Assembly: GCF_042648445.1 (NCBI RefSeq)
Contig: NZ_JBHRYB010000001.1
Location: 310,001 to 374,000, forward strand
Direction of reading: 5' to 3'
Length of the DNA stretch: 64,000 nt
Origin: Bacterioplanoides pacificum
Lineage (GTDB): Bacteria > Pseudomonadota > Gammaproteobacteria > Pseudomonadales > Oceanobacteraceae
Position 1 is the first letter of the stretch. Each line of letters begins with the position of its first letter. Below the pieces are notes generated by a model, which saw only the letters and a list, made by a program, of their open reading frames with translations, searched no databases and had not been told where the DNA came from. Positions 51,099 through 60,629 of this stretch are shown in pieces. A program made the position numbers and the translations under genes.

Positions 51099-51683
51099 TC
51101 AGGCCCAGAGTTCCATCGGGCCATAGTGACTGATCACTCGTAAAATATCGGTGCGGGTAATCATGCCGGATAGAATATTGTCGTCGTTAATAACCGGCAG
51201 TGCACCAATCTGGTATTCCAGCATTGTACGTGCACACTGGCGTATATCGGCCTGCTCCAGAATACACAGTACCGGATGGCTGGCAAAATCGAGCACCGGT
51301 TGTTGCCAGTTAATGCTGGCGGTTAACGCTTGTTGCAATAAATCACGATCGGAAAGCAGGGCGTAAACCGATAAGTCTTCGGCAACCACCGGAATATGAT
51401 GGTAGCCGGTTTGCTGCATCAGTTCCCAGGCTTGCAACACTGATGCATCACTATGAATATAGCGCACCGGGCGATGCATAATATCACTGACATAGGCAAC
51501 CGCCTGGGGTTGATGCTCCGCATGCTGCTGGTTGTCATACGCCGACTGACTGCGTGTATAAGCGTCGGCTGCATTCGCAACCGGTGAGATGGCCTGGCTG
51601 GGTTGGGTCGGATTGATGCGGGTTTTCTCTGGCCGGACCGGAGTTTCGACACGTCTGCCCATGTCAAACACAATCAGCGACAT
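51099..51683 (-). CDS. CBS-domain protein
   Basis: A 194-residue cytoplasmic protein. The N-terminal 60 residues are flexible (Gln-, Ala- and Pro-rich after MSLIVFDMGRRVETPVRP). Two CBS repeats follow: VSDIMHRPVRYIHSDASVLQAWELMQQTGYHHIPVV, and PVLCILEQADIRQCARTMLEYQIGALPVIN with GMITRTDILRV. Such pairs bind adenine nucleotides. Its place ahead of ppnN suggests nucleotide-linked control of that enzyme; this is inference. ATG 51683 has GGGAG upstream. Confidence 0.87.
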   Translation of the reverse strand: MSLIVFDMGRRVETPVRPEKTRINPTQPSQAISPVANAADAYTRSQSAYDNQQHAEHQPQAVAYVSDIMHRPVRYIHSDASVLQAWELMQQTGYHHIPVVAEDLSVYALLSDRDLLQQALTASINWQQPVLDFASHPVLCILEQADIRQCARTMLEYQIGALPVINDDNILSGMITRTDILRVISHYGPMELWA

Positions 51684-51874
51684 AACGCACTCCCTGAAAA
51701 ATGTGCATGTGTTCAAAACTATAACACTAATAAAAAACGGCTGTATCCGTCTGGCTGCATTTTAGTGCCGGGTCGTGCGGCATCTTTGGGCGAAGGAGCT
51801 TTTTTGGTGCAGTTCCTGTCAGGCACATTAAAACAACTCCCGGAGTATGGCCTGAATCTGTCGTTAGTATCATT

Positions 51875-51890
51875 TGGCATATGGCTTGCT
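51875..51890 (+). promoter_or_regulatory. Sigma-54 promoter of amt
   Basis: TGGCAT (51875-51880), 5 bases, TTGCT (51886-51890): the -24 GG and -12 GC are correctly spaced, and five of six bases of TGGCAC match. Start of transcription would be near 51901, 31 bases before the amt ATG. NtrC sites were not identified with confidence. Confidence 0.75.
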
Positions 51891-51931
51891 GTTGTTTCAG
51901 CCACACGATGCAATCACAGGCAGGGCAGAAT

Positions 51932-53257
51932 ATGGCGAAGTGGATTCATAGGTTTTTAACAGCTGGAAGTGTACTGCTCGGTACGCTGATACCTTTACCT
52001 GCGATGGCTGCAGATCCGGCGCTTATGCAGGTGCTTGAACTGAATCTTAATACGCTCTGGGTCGCGCTGGCTGCGGCGCTGGTGTTTTTTATGCAAGCCG
52101 GCTTTGCATTATTAGAAAGCGGTATGTCCCGGGCTAAAAATGCCGTTAATGTGATGATGAAAAATTACATGGATGTATGCCTTGGCAGTTTAATTTATTG
52201 GTTGCTGGGTTACGGCATTATGTTTGGTGAAAATTTATCCGGCTTTATTGGCCTGAGCCATTTTGCTTTAACGGATGTGGCCGCCTGGGATTATTCGCTG
52301 CTGTTATTCCAGATGATGTTTGCGGCAACAGCGGTAACTATTTGCAGTGGCGCTATGGCTGAGCGCACTAAATACGATGCTTATTTGTTAGCAGCCTGTG
52401 GTATCACTGCTTTTATTTATCCGGTGTTTGGCAGCTGGGCCTGGGGAGGTCTTTACGGGGGCCATGGCTGGTTAGCTGAGCTTGGATTTATTGATTTTGC
52501 CGGATCGACGGTGGTGCATTCTGTTGGTGCCTGGTGTGCGCTGGCCGGGGTTATTATTCTTGGTCCCCGTACCGGGCGTTTTTCCCGGGAAGATGGCAGT
52601 GCACGGGAAATTCCCGGGCATAACTTATCTCTGGTGGCATTGGGTGGTTTTATTTTATGGCTCGGCTGGTTTGGTTTTAACGGCGGCAGTACGCTGGCGG
52701 CCAGTGCCGATATCGGCCTGATTCTGCTGAATACTCAGCTGGCCGCGGCAGCGGGTGCTGTGGGAGCCTTGCTGTTCTGTCGTGCAACACGTCAACCGGT
52801 GTTATTAACCTCAACGATTAACGGCAGTCTGGCTGGTCTGGTGGGCGTCACCGCAGGCTGCGCCACAATGACCCCGGAATTTGCTGCTTTAACGGGTTTG
52901 ATTGCGGGCGCGATTGCGGTTTATGGCAGCCGCTGGTTACAGCGCCGCAGACTGGATGATGTGGTTGGTGCTATTCCGGTTCATGGTTTTGCCGGAGCCT
53001 GGGGAACATTGGCTGCGGGCGTTTTTGTGCGGGATGATTTGTTCAACTGGGGACAGCTGACGGTTCAGATGGTGGGTGTGTTATCCGCTTTTTTATGGGC
53101 TTTCCCTACGGCATTGTTGTTATTTTTCCTGATTGACCGGCTGCTGGGATTGCGTGCTTCAACGCAACACGAACAGCAGGGGCTGGATTATACCGAACAT
53201 GATGAAGTGGGTTATCCGGAGTTTCATCAGCACGTAACGTTTCATAAAGAATCCTGA
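51932..53257 (+). CDS. amt: Ammonium transporter (Amt family)
   Basis: A 441-residue inner-membrane channel-transporter for NH4+/NH3. An N-terminal hydrophobic segment reads as a signal (ending PLPAMAA), then about eleven helices with WVALAAALVFFMQAGFALLESG, FMFAATAVTICSGAMAERTK, GSTVVHSVGAWCALAG (pore His) and PVHGFAGAWGTLAAGVF (second pore His). The start at 51932 was chosen because an earlier in-frame TTG falls inside the sigma-54 promoter. No glnK gene is adjacent; an unknown gene follows after 17 bases. Confidence 0.94.
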   Translation: MAKWIHRFLTAGSVLLGTLIPLPAMAADPALMQVLELNLNTLWVALAAALVFFMQAGFALLESGMSRAKNAVNVMMKNYMDVCLGSLIYWLLGYGIMFGENLSGFIGLSHFALTDVAAWDYSLLLFQMMFAATAVTICSGAMAERTKYDAYLLAACGITAFIYPVFGSWAWGGLYGGHGWLAELGFIDFAGSTVVHSVGAWCALAGVIILGPRTGRFSREDGSAREIPGHNLSLVALGGFILWLGWFGFNGGSTLAASADIGLILLNTQLAAAAGAVGALLFCRATRQPVLLTSTINGSLAGLVGVTAGCATMTPEFAALTGLIAGAIAVYGSRWLQRRRLDDVVGAIPVHGFAGAWGTLAAGVFVRDDLFNWGQLTVQMVGVLSAFLWAFPTALLLFFLIDRLLGLRASTQHEQQGLDYTEHDEVGYPEFHQHVTFHKES

Positions 53258-53274
53258 TACAAGCGAGATAAGTT

Positions 53275-53919
53275 ATGACTGTCGAACGTAAACGCCGGGC
53301 CGTTTATACCGTGTTATCGGATGTCGCAGAAGGAGCTGAGCTGTGGCAGGCGATGTGGTGCTGGCAGGACAGGTATGCCCAGAAATCTCAGTTTGAACTG
53401 AATGGTTTTTTATCCGACTGTCAGCACCTGCCGGCAATTGCCCGCGACCGGTCGGGGTTATACCGCCGGCTGATCAGCAGCATGATGTTGGCAGAAAGCT
53501 CGCTCAAACCCGATCCGTTCGATGAGATGCAGGCCTTTGCCGAAAAAACCTTACCACCAGTACAATCGCCTACCGCTGCTGCCGGGGATGACTGGTCGTT
53601 GGTTGTGTCGCACACACTTACCGGAATTTTTGGTGCGTTGCGCAGTGATACCGCCAGTGCGGTGGGACGTTATGCGATGGAACAGGCTAACCGGCACCGG
53701 TTACAGCCTGAACTGAATTATGCGTTTACGTTATGGCTTGGCAACCGGCAACCTCTGGAGCTGGCCGGGGTTGCTTTGGCTCCCATCCGTCAGTTGCTGA
53801 ATTATATCTACATCGCGCTGTGCGAAACCCTTGGGCCGGTGGAGGCTGACAGGGTTTTATCAGCCGCTGTTGGTGCTGTGCCTGCCGAGGGATCGCTGGA
53901 TGCCAGACGTCTGTTGTAG
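53275..53919 (+). CDS. Uncharacterised protein cotranscribed with amt
   Basis: A 214-residue soluble protein, mostly helical, of unknown function. It starts MTVERKRRAVYTVLSDVAEGAELWQAMWCWQDRYAQ and has a central Ser/Pro/Ala linker near 90-105 and a helical tail (LAPIRQLLNYIYIALCETLGPVEADRVLSAAV). No signal peptide or membrane helix. It follows amt by 17 bases and should share its sigma-54 promoter, hinting at a nitrogen-related role. It has the size of a PII-independent partner, but nothing more can be said. Confidence 0.75.
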   Translation: MTVERKRRAVYTVLSDVAEGAELWQAMWCWQDRYAQKSQFELNGFLSDCQHLPAIARDRSGLYRRLISSMMLAESSLKPDPFDEMQAFAEKTLPPVQSPTAAAGDDWSLVVSHTLTGIFGALRSDTASAVGRYAMEQANRHRLQPELNYAFTLWLGNRQPLELAGVALAPIRQLLNYIYIALCETLGPVEADRVLSAAVGAVPAEGSLDARRLL

Positions 53920-53923
53920 TGCC

Positions 53924-53945
53924 GGATCAGCTGGCCAGCTGATCC
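53924..53945. terminator. Perfect 22-base palindrome at the convergent gene ends
   Basis: GGATCAGCTGG (53924-53934) is immediately followed by its complement (53935-53945). It covers the stop codon of the minus-strand gene (53927) and lies just after the stop of the plus-strand gene. It can fold as a 9-bp stem with a GGCC loop; probably a bidirectional transcription stop, though no T tract follows. Confidence 0.5.
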
Positions 53946-54691
53946 AGCCGGCTGAGGATGTTGTCGGTGTAGCGCATGACCAGATACGGCACCATTCGCG
54001 CCTGTTGATTCCGTGCTGAGCGGGCAATAAATAACCACTGGCTGCGCACCTTATTCAGTTGCTGACGGGCTTGTGCTGAGGCGCTGGCTTCAGGATAGGC
54101 CTGCAGTCCTTGCTCGAAGGTTTGCAGCAGTTGTGGTAAGTCGGGGCCATCAACACTTAATGGTGCGCCCATTGAGGAGGCTGCACGTTCGATATAACGT
54201 TCCACCACCTGCAGTAATACGCGTTGTTGCTGACGTGACCAGTTGCGGGAAGCACTGATAGTCAGGCCTTCCTGTTGCTGTAATAATTGTCCCAGCTTAT
54301 CCAGTTCGGTCACCATATCGTTGGCGGCGTTACGCATCAGGGTAACGACCTGCAGTTCGGGGAAGGCATTTTCCTGGATTTCCTGCAGGTTGACGTGCAA
54401 ATGTTGGTTGAAGCGTTGCCAGTGCTGGGCAATATTGTGTGATTGTGTCAGGTAGCGGGCACTCAGTTGCTGCTGAATTGCCTGGTGTTGCTGTTCGCTC
54501 TGGCGGACACCCTGTTGCAGCGTCATTACCAGCTCGCCGTTACCTTCATCGGCCTGTACGTGATAATACTTCAGCAACAAAAGCCTGACCGATGTGCCAA
54601 GCTGGAAAACATCATTTTCCAGGCTGAGCGTATCTGCCTGGCTTGGCAGACAAATAAAGCACATGAGAAAAATTGACCGAAGGGTTACCAT
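53927..54691 (-). CDS. Uncharacterised exported helical protein
   Basis: A 254-residue protein with a signal peptide (MVTLRSIFLMCFICLPSQA). The rest is helical and Gln/Leu-rich (QSEQQHQAIQQQLSARYLTQSHNIAQHWQRFNQHLHVN, VTLMRNAANDMVTELDKLGQLLQQQEG). This composition recalls the periplasmic 'PilJ-type' sensing region of chemoreceptors, but no transmembrane or signalling domain follows, so it is more likely a free periplasmic protein. Function unknown. Divergent from purU. Confidence 0.75.
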   Translation of the reverse strand: MVTLRSIFLMCFICLPSQADTLSLENDVFQLGTSVRLLLLKYYHVQADEGNGELVMTLQQGVRQSEQQHQAIQQQLSARYLTQSHNIAQHWQRFNQHLHVNLQEIQENAFPELQVVTLMRNAANDMVTELDKLGQLLQQQEGLTISASRNWSRQQQRVLLQVVERYIERAASSMGAPLSVDGPDLPQLLQTFEQGLQAYPEASASAQARQQLNKVRSQWLFIARSARNQQARMVPYLVMRYTDNILSRLDQLAS

Positions 54692-54809
54692 AAGCGCCCC
54701 CTGAAAGTGTTTTAGTTATTATTCTTACTGCGTATATCAGCTAACCATCAAAGCAGCTATTCTGCAACCCGGGTGTGTTATACACGCAGTTGTCATTATT
54801 TGGATCGAT

Positions 54810-55661
54810 ATGGAACGAGTATACCGTTTAACCATTTCCTGCCCTGACCGGGTGGGCATTGTCGCAAAAGTTGGCCAGTTTTTTTCCGCTCATGGTGGCT
54901 GGATCGTGGAAGCAAACCACTATTCGGATCCGGTTAGCGGGCGCTTTTTTATGCGCCACTGTATTCGCGCAGATTCTTTACCCTTTGGTCTGGAACAGCT
55001 GAAAACCGAGTTTGCAGCGATTGCTGATGAATTCGATATGGACTGGCAGGTGAATGATTCGGCGGCGCCGAAAAAAGTCATTCTGATGGCCAGCAAAGAA
55101 AGCCACTGCCTGGTTGACTTGTTACACCGCTGGCACAGTAAAGAATTACACTGTGATATACCTTGTGTGATCTCGAATCATGATGATCTGCGTTCTCTGG
55201 TGGAGTGGCATGGCATTCCGTTTTTCCATGTACCGGTGGATAAAAGCAATAAAGCGGAGCACTTTGCCCGGGTAAATGCCATCGTTGAAGAACATAATGC
55301 CGACACCATTGTGTTAGCGCGTTATATGCAGATTATTCCGCCGGAACTGTGTGAGCGTTATCAGGGACAGCTGATTAATATTCATCACAGTTTCCTGCCG
55401 TCGTTTGTTGGCGCCAAACCGTATCATCAGGCCGCTGAGCGTGGGGTGAAGCTGATTGGTGCCACTTGTCATTACGTGACTCAGGAGCTGGATGCCGGAC
55501 CCATTATCGACCAGGATGTGATTCGTATCAGCCACACCAATACGGTGGAAGATATGGTGCGTCTGGGTAAAGACGTTGAAAAAATGGTGCTGGCGCGCGG
55601 GGTGCGCAACCATCTGGAAGACCGGGTGTTATTGCACGGCAATAAGACGATCGTGTTCTGA
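54810..55661 (+). CDS. purU: Formyltetrahydrofolate deformylase PurU
   Basis: PurU hydrolyses 10-formyl-THF to formate and THF, balancing one-carbon pools and feeding purine synthesis through PurT. 283 residues: an N-terminal ACT domain (YRLTISCPDRVGIVAKVGQFF), then the formyltransferase domain with VILMASKESHCLVDLLHRW, CVISNHDDLR, VLARYMQIIP, and the catalytic INIHHSFLPSFVGAKPYHQA with ELDAGPIIDQDV. The call is solid. No clear promoter was recognised. Confidence 0.96.
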   Translation: MERVYRLTISCPDRVGIVAKVGQFFSAHGGWIVEANHYSDPVSGRFFMRHCIRADSLPFGLEQLKTEFAAIADEFDMDWQVNDSAAPKKVILMASKESHCLVDLLHRWHSKELHCDIPCVISNHDDLRSLVEWHGIPFFHVPVDKSNKAEHFARVNAIVEEHNADTIVLARYMQIIPPELCERYQGQLINIHHSFLPSFVGAKPYHQAAERGVKLIGATCHYVTQELDAGPIIDQDVIRISHTNTVEDMVRLGKDVEKMVLARGVRNHLEDRVLLHGNKTIVF

Positions 55662-55809
55662 GTGTAGTTTTCTGGAATAGGTTACCTTTTCAGTCGCCGG
55701 ATCGAAAATACATCCCTGTACCACGATCCTTGCGCGGTCCTTCCGCTGCTTTGAAAAAGCAACCTATCCCGGGAATACGACAACTTATTTCAGGTTTGAA
55801 GAGTAAAGG

Positions 55810-55902
55810 CTGGCTTGTTTTTCGAGGCAAGCAACAGGATGTTGCGTTAGCATCGTGATCACAGGGATGTGGCTTCGATGCGGCGAGAGAAAAACAAGCC
55901 AG
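55810..55902. other. Structured intergenic element (three-way-junction fold)
   Basis: A perfect 14-bp inverted repeat, CTGGCTTGTTTTTC (55810-55823) with GAAAAACAAGCCAG (55889-55902), encloses two smaller hairpins: GCAAC/GTTGC and GCATCG/CGATGC with an inner CAC/GTG. It lies in the 317-base gap between purU and the thiolase gene, where no protein gene is convincing. It may be a small RNA, an mRNA 3' structure or a genome-wide repeat element. Confidence 0.5.
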
Positions 55903-55920
55903 ATTTTGCGAAAACCTATA

Positions 55921-55957
55921 AAAAACGGGCAATGTCAGCGACATTGCCCGTTTTTTT
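55921..55957. terminator. Strong bidirectional terminator between purU and the thiolase gene
   Basis: AAAAACGGGCAATGTC (55921-55936) pairs with GACATTGCCCGTTTTT (55940-55955) around AGC, with T tracts on both strands. It serves the convergent purU and thiolase genes. Confidence 0.93.
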
Positions 55958-55978
55958 GTTTACCCGATATGCGGCGAA

Positions 55979-57166
55979 TCAGATCAGCTCAATCGCAATC
56001 GCAGTCGCTTCACCACCGCCGATACACAGTGCGGCAACACCTTTTTTACCACCAGTGTTCTTCAGGGCGTTCATCAGAGTGACAACCAGACGTGAACCGG
56101 TTGAACCTACCGGGTGGCCCTGAGCACAGGCACCGCCGTAGATGTTTACTTTTTCCGCATCCAGAGCCAGCTCATCAATCGGCATCATGGCAACCATCGC
56201 GAACGCTTCGTTGATTTCAAACAGATCAACGTCGTCTTTGTTCCAGCCTGCTTTAGCCAGTACTTTTTCGATGGCACCAACAGGCGCAATGGTGAACTCA
56301 GAAGGATGCTGAGACTGAGTGCTGTGTGCCACGATACGCGCCAGCGGCTGCACGCCTTTTTCTTCAGCAGTGCTTTCACGCATCAGTACCAGTGCAGATG
56401 CACCGTCGGAGATTGAGGAAGCATTGGCTGCTGTGATGGTACCGTCTTTGGCGAATGCCGGACGCAGCGTCGGAATTTTTTCGATGTTGGCGTTAAACGG
56501 CTGTTCATCGTTATCAACAACGGTGTCGCCTTTGCGGCTTTTAACCGTTACCGGTACGATTTCTGCGTTGTTCAGGCCAGCTTCAATCGCGGCTTTGGCG
56601 CGGGTCAGGGAGCGGATGGCGTAATCATCCATTTGCTCACGGGTGTAGCCTTTCTGATCAGCCACTTCCTGAGCGAAAGCACCCATCAGTTTGCCGGTTT
56701 CAGCATCCTGTAAGCCGTCCAGGAACATGTGATCCTGAGGGGCTGAACCTGCCCCCATACGGTATCCGGAGCGGGCACCTTCCAGTACATATGGCGCGTT
56801 GGACATAGATTCCATACCGCCGGCAACGGCGATATCCACACTGCCGGCTTTAATCGCATCATGAACAAACATGGTGGCCTTCATACCGGAACCACACAGC
56901 TTGTTGATGGTGGTGGCGCCGGTAGCATCCGGCAGACCTGCTTTACGCATTGCCTGACGGGCCGGGCCTTGTTTCAGGCCAGCCGGAAGAACACAGCCCA
57001 TAGTGACGTCTTCAACGTCGGCTTTGTCGATACCGGCACGTTTTACCGCTTCTTCAATCGCAATTGCACCCAGATCAGTCGCAGAGACTGAGCTCAGGCT
57101 TCCCATAAAACCGCCCATGGGTGTGCGGGCGCCGCCCACGATAACGACAGAATCTTGCTTGGACAT
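55979..57166 (-). CDS. Acetyl-CoA C-acetyltransferase (thiolase)
   Basis: A 395-residue thiolase condensing or cleaving acetoacetyl-CoA-type thioesters. Catalytic residues: C91 (INKLCGSGMKA), H351 (GHPVGSTGSR) and C381 (LCIGGGEATA), with INEAFAMV before H351. The family also includes beta-oxidation FadA and biosynthetic PhaA; the sequence GGACAQGHPVG is closer to the AtoB/PhaA-like group, so acetyl-CoA acetyltransferase is preferred. Start ATG 57166 has AGGAG upstream; longer frames lack a good ribosome site. No fadB neighbour is present. Confidence 0.92.
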   Translation of the reverse strand: MSKQDSVVIVGGARTPMGGFMGSLSSVSATDLGAIAIEEAVKRAGIDKADVEDVTMGCVLPAGLKQGPARQAMRKAGLPDATGATTINKLCGSGMKATMFVHDAIKAGSVDIAVAGGMESMSNAPYVLEGARSGYRMGAGSAPQDHMFLDGLQDAETGKLMGAFAQEVADQKGYTREQMDDYAIRSLTRAKAAIEAGLNNAEIVPVTVKSRKGDTVVDNDEQPFNANIEKIPTLRPAFAKDGTITAANASSISDGASALVLMRESTAEEKGVQPLARIVAHSTQSQHPSEFTIAPVGAIEKVLAKAGWNKDDVDLFEINEAFAMVAMMPIDELALDAEKVNIYGGACAQGHPVGSTGSRLVVTLMNALKNTGGKKGVAALCIGGGEATAIAIELI

Positions 57167-57563
57167 GGATTTTCTCCTGGCTTTGACCTCAAGTTGGGCG
57201 CACATATTAGTGGATGGTGGTAATAATTCACAGCCCGTTCGGTTTTTTCACAGATCTGATGGGGTGGCGTAAACCGTCCTGATGGATATGCCTAAGGTAA
57301 AACCGGCCATTTCCCGCAAACGTCAGTTCCTGATAAATTTCTCCGTAAACCTCCGGACAGCACAAAACCGTGGGCTTATCCGGGGTTATAGGACGAAAGT
57401 GGTGTTACGAACAGATACAAAATGACGGGTGTCATCCTGCCGAATCATACTTTCGAGCGATGAGGGTGTTCAGGGGCCACATTATAGTCATCGCATATCT
57501 TCGGGATGTCCTATGTCCTGACAGGTGCACCAATAACCATAAAAACACAGAACAGGTAGCAAT
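57167..57563. other. 397-base intergenic region between the divergent thiolase and lipase genes
   Basis: No gene is supported. TAATAT (minus, near 57200) and TATAGT (plus, 57483-57488) are possible -10 boxes without good -35 partners. Nothing else was recognised. Confidence 0.4.
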
Positions 57564-60500
57564 ATGGTGAAGAAATCGCTTCTCAGCCTTGCAATTGCAG
57601 CGTCCGTCGCCGGACTGACAGGCTGTCAAATCAGTAGTGTCGAAAATAATAATCAGGTCGACTCGAACCCGGTAACGGCAGGCCAGCCAGGGTCTACTCC
57701 GGCCCGTGTGGCGCCGATTTTCTCTGCGGGTAGTAAAAACCTGCCGCTTTTTAATGATTTATTGTTTGCTGATGCCTCTGTGACAGATGGTACTGCCAGC
57801 GCGGACGATACTCAGGCCCCGGTGACTACCGCACTTAACTCTATTGATGGTGCGCCAGTTTCAGCCCCGATTGATATTGAATTTAATGCACCCATCGATG
57901 CAGATAGTCTGGCCAAACCTTTTACTGCCGTTCTGATTAAGTTGCGTAACTCCTCGAATGATCCCGCAATTGATGCGCTGGATATTGAGAGCATTGCCGC
58001 AAACTCTCCGCTTGTTGGTGATCAGCCTAATGTGCTGGCTGATGTCGATCAGCCAGTATTCGGCGAGGATTATACCGTCTCCTTCCTTGGTCTTGATGAT
58101 GGTAATACACCGACTCTGCGTATTAATTTACTTAAACCACTTGAGGAGCGGACCAAGTATATCGTAGCTCTAACATCTCATATTAAAGCCGGTGGCGAAG
58201 CCATTGGGCCTTCTGCAGAATATGAGTTACTTGCCGGGAATGCGGGGTTGCCTTCATCGGCACTAGCGCGGGTTCGCAAAGCGGTGCAGGGCTGGGAAGG
58301 TGTGGCTAATGCGTATCTTGCCGGTGCTGCGGCAAAACTTCAGCAGGATGCAGCAACAGCCGCCGAAAACGATATGACAGAGGCCGCTGCTCAAGCAACA
58401 GCCGCTGCTCAATTGGCCAGCAGCGCTGATGTTGTGCTGAGTTATGCCTTCACTACCGGTGGTACCACATCCACGCTGAAAATGATTGCAGCGCCTGAAA
58501 TGTATGTGCGTGCGTTGGCCGCCAAGCCTGATACCGCCAAAAAACTCTATCAGGCGGTTTTGTTGAAACAGAATTTAGGTGATGAGGCGGCAACAGCGGC
58601 AGCCTATGTTTCGACCGCTATCGTACCTGCTGCAACTACAGAATCTATTGCACTGGATAACCCTCCAACGGCAGAGCAGATCGCTGCAGTAGAGGCAACC
58701 GATACCTTTAAAGCCAGTATCGTAGCCACAGCAAGCTCAGCTACTGTTATTGGTGGCGTAACGGCGGGACTTCATACACCAGGAGCGCAGGCTTATGAGG
58801 ATATCCCCGGTGCTGCCTTAACCCCAGCACAGGTTTTTGCTGGTACGCCTCTGGCGGTTGACTCAGTTACTCAATACGTTCAGGGCTCATTAGCTCTGCC
58901 TGTTGGTCTGAGTGCGCCGGTTAAAACCAATGCACAGGCTCTACAATCTACGGATCCGATGTTGAAGGCTAAGGCGGTGCAGCTGAGCATGGCGTCAGAT
59001 GCGCCTTGGTCTGCTGATCCTACGCTGAACCCGCCGCTGGATAATAAGAAGTTTGATCCTGCTAAAGGTATTCTTGTGTCAGCGGTTAATCCGGCCACCG
59101 GTGAGATTGAAGGCGGTATGACCAACGTAACCTACCGTTACCCTCTGGTGAATCTGGATAAAAAAGAAAATGTACCGGTATTGGTCACATTGCCGGGGGA
59201 TTATTCTTTACTTGGCGGAGATGATTGCCCTACAGATTATGCCACCGCCGGTTATCCGGTAATCGTCTATCTGCATGGTATTACATCTGATCGTACGTCC
59301 AGCTTAGCTATGGCGCAGGCTGCTGCATCTAAAGGTTGCTACGCTACTGTGGCCATGGATTTGCCATTACACGGTGTTGCACCGCTGGCGTCAGATCGTG
59401 ATGGTAAGTCAATATTAAACTCGTCAATGGTGTTCAACGTTGAGCAAACCAATGCCGACCCAACTAAAGCGCCTTTTGCCAATACGGCTGATGCATTGGA
59501 TATTGAAGTGGCTGAGCGTCACTACAATATTGCCTCTTCCAGCAATGCCCGCGTTGATATGGTGTTTGGTAATACGGTTGGAGCCTCTCTGGGTAAATCC
59601 GGTGAGCTGTTCATCAACCTGGCGAACATGAATCGTCTGCGTGACAACATGCGTCAGGCCGTTGTTGATAATATTCATCTGCTTGCATCGCTGGAAGACA
59701 TCGCTACGGCACATGGTGTTACTTTTGACACGGATAAGGTTTATGTTGCTGGCCTTTCTCTGGGTGCAATTATCGGTACAACGCTGACTACGGTAGTGAA
59801 TGATGCCAACGTTCAGGCTCTGAATACTGCTTTGCCTGAAATTAAGGGTACTTTGCTGGCCAGTCCGGGTGCTTCTTTACCGAAAATGCTGGAAAACTCG
59901 CCAGCCTTTGCTCCTACCGTTTTGCCTGGTCTGAATCTGGCACAAGACAGTTCATCCCTGCAAAAGTATGAAGGTATGCTGCAGGCGGCACTGAATAGTG
60001 TTGACCCGATTGGCTTTGCCGCTGAATTGGGCGAGCAGACTACGCCGGTACTGATGTACAACGTTGTTGGTGGTGGTGACTGTCCGAGCTTCATGCCTTT
60101 CGATCAGAATGGTGCGCCGACTGCAAATGTGTCTGAAATGGTGGGTGCAGATTGTTCTGATGGCTCTACTCAGCGTCTGCCAAGCAAAATGGCTCTGGCA
60201 TTCCAGGGGAAATACCCGGCTGATCATGTGGTGCCTAACTTCGACTATTTTGCCGATGCTGACAACAACCCGTTCGCTCCGATTATGTCAGGCTTGACCT
60301 TCGAACTTGGCGATCTGGGCTCCAAAGTGACCACTCCGATTGAAGCAATGGCATCATCTGCGTCTGCTCTGGCCGGTACTAATCCTCTTGCTGAACTTGC
60401 CGGCTTGAAGGTGCTGGATGAAACACTGGATATGGATGGTTCTGGTGGTCAGGCAGTTATTCCTTTCGACAAAGCGACTCACGTCACTTTTGCTGCCGCG

Positions 60501-60611
60501 GATGATACTGATACCTTTACCACTATGATTACCCAGATGCTGACTTTCTTCGGCTCTGATGGTGCAATATTGGATCCGGCCGAAAACGCCGGTGTGAAAC
60601 CAGCGGAATAA
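57564..60611 (+). CDS. VolA/Pla-1-family extracellular lipase lipoprotein
   Basis: A 1015-residue lipoprotein (MVKKSLLSLAIAASVAGLTGC). The N-terminal 'bacterial virulence factor lipase' domain (FSAGSKNLPLFNDLLFADAS, INLLKPLEERTKYIVALT) is followed by an Ala-rich region (about 250-290) and the alpha/beta hydrolase domain with VIVYLHGITSDRTSS, VAMDLPLHGV and the nucleophile elbow GLSLG (in VYVAGLSLGAIIGT). Vibrio VolA is a surface lysophospholipase that frees fatty acids from phosphatidylcholine for uptake by FadL. The substrate here is inferred. First gene of a three-gene run with DUF1302 and DUF1329. Confidence 0.88.
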   Translation: MVKKSLLSLAIAASVAGLTGCQISSVENNNQVDSNPVTAGQPGSTPARVAPIFSAGSKNLPLFNDLLFADASVTDGTASADDTQAPVTTALNSIDGAPVSAPIDIEFNAPIDADSLAKPFTAVLIKLRNSSNDPAIDALDIESIAANSPLVGDQPNVLADVDQPVFGEDYTVSFLGLDDGNTPTLRINLLKPLEERTKYIVALTSHIKAGGEAIGPSAEYELLAGNAGLPSSALARVRKAVQGWEGVANAYLAGAAAKLQQDAATAAENDMTEAAAQATAAAQLASSADVVLSYAFTTGGTTSTLKMIAAPEMYVRALAAKPDTAKKLYQAVLLKQNLGDEAATAAAYVSTAIVPAATTESIALDNPPTAEQIAAVEATDTFKASIVATASSATVIGGVTAGLHTPGAQAYEDIPGAALTPAQVFAGTPLAVDSVTQYVQGSLALPVGLSAPVKTNAQALQSTDPMLKAKAVQLSMASDAPWSADPTLNPPLDNKKFDPAKGILVSAVNPATGEIEGGMTNVTYRYPLVNLDKKENVPVLVTLPGDYSLLGGDDCPTDYATAGYPVIVYLHGITSDRTSSLAMAQAAASKGCYATVAMDLPLHGVAPLASDRDGKSILNSSMVFNVEQTNADPTKAPFANTADALDIEVAERHYNIASSSNARVDMVFGNTVGASLGKSGELFINLANMNRLRDNMRQAVVDNIHLLASLEDIATAHGVTFDTDKVYVAGLSLGAIIGTTLTTVVNDANVQALNTALPEIKGTLLASPGASLPKMLENSPAFAPTVLPGLNLAQDSSSLQKYEGMLQAALNSVDPIGFAAELGEQTTPVLMYNVVGGGDCPSFMPFDQNGAPTANVSEMVGADCSDGSTQRLPSKMALAFQGKYPADHVVPNFDYFADADNNPFAPIMSGLTFELGDLGSKVTTPIEAMASSASALAGTNPLAELAGLKVLDETLDMDGSGGQAVIPFDKATHVTFAAADDTDTFTTMITQMLTFFGSDGAILDPAENAGVKPAE

Positions 60612-60629
60612 CAGGGCGGAGTAATAACA

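Noticed and set aside
55690..55944. 84-codon minus-strand frame in the purU-thiolase gap
   Set aside because: It spans the structured element and the terminator stem and has no plausible start site.
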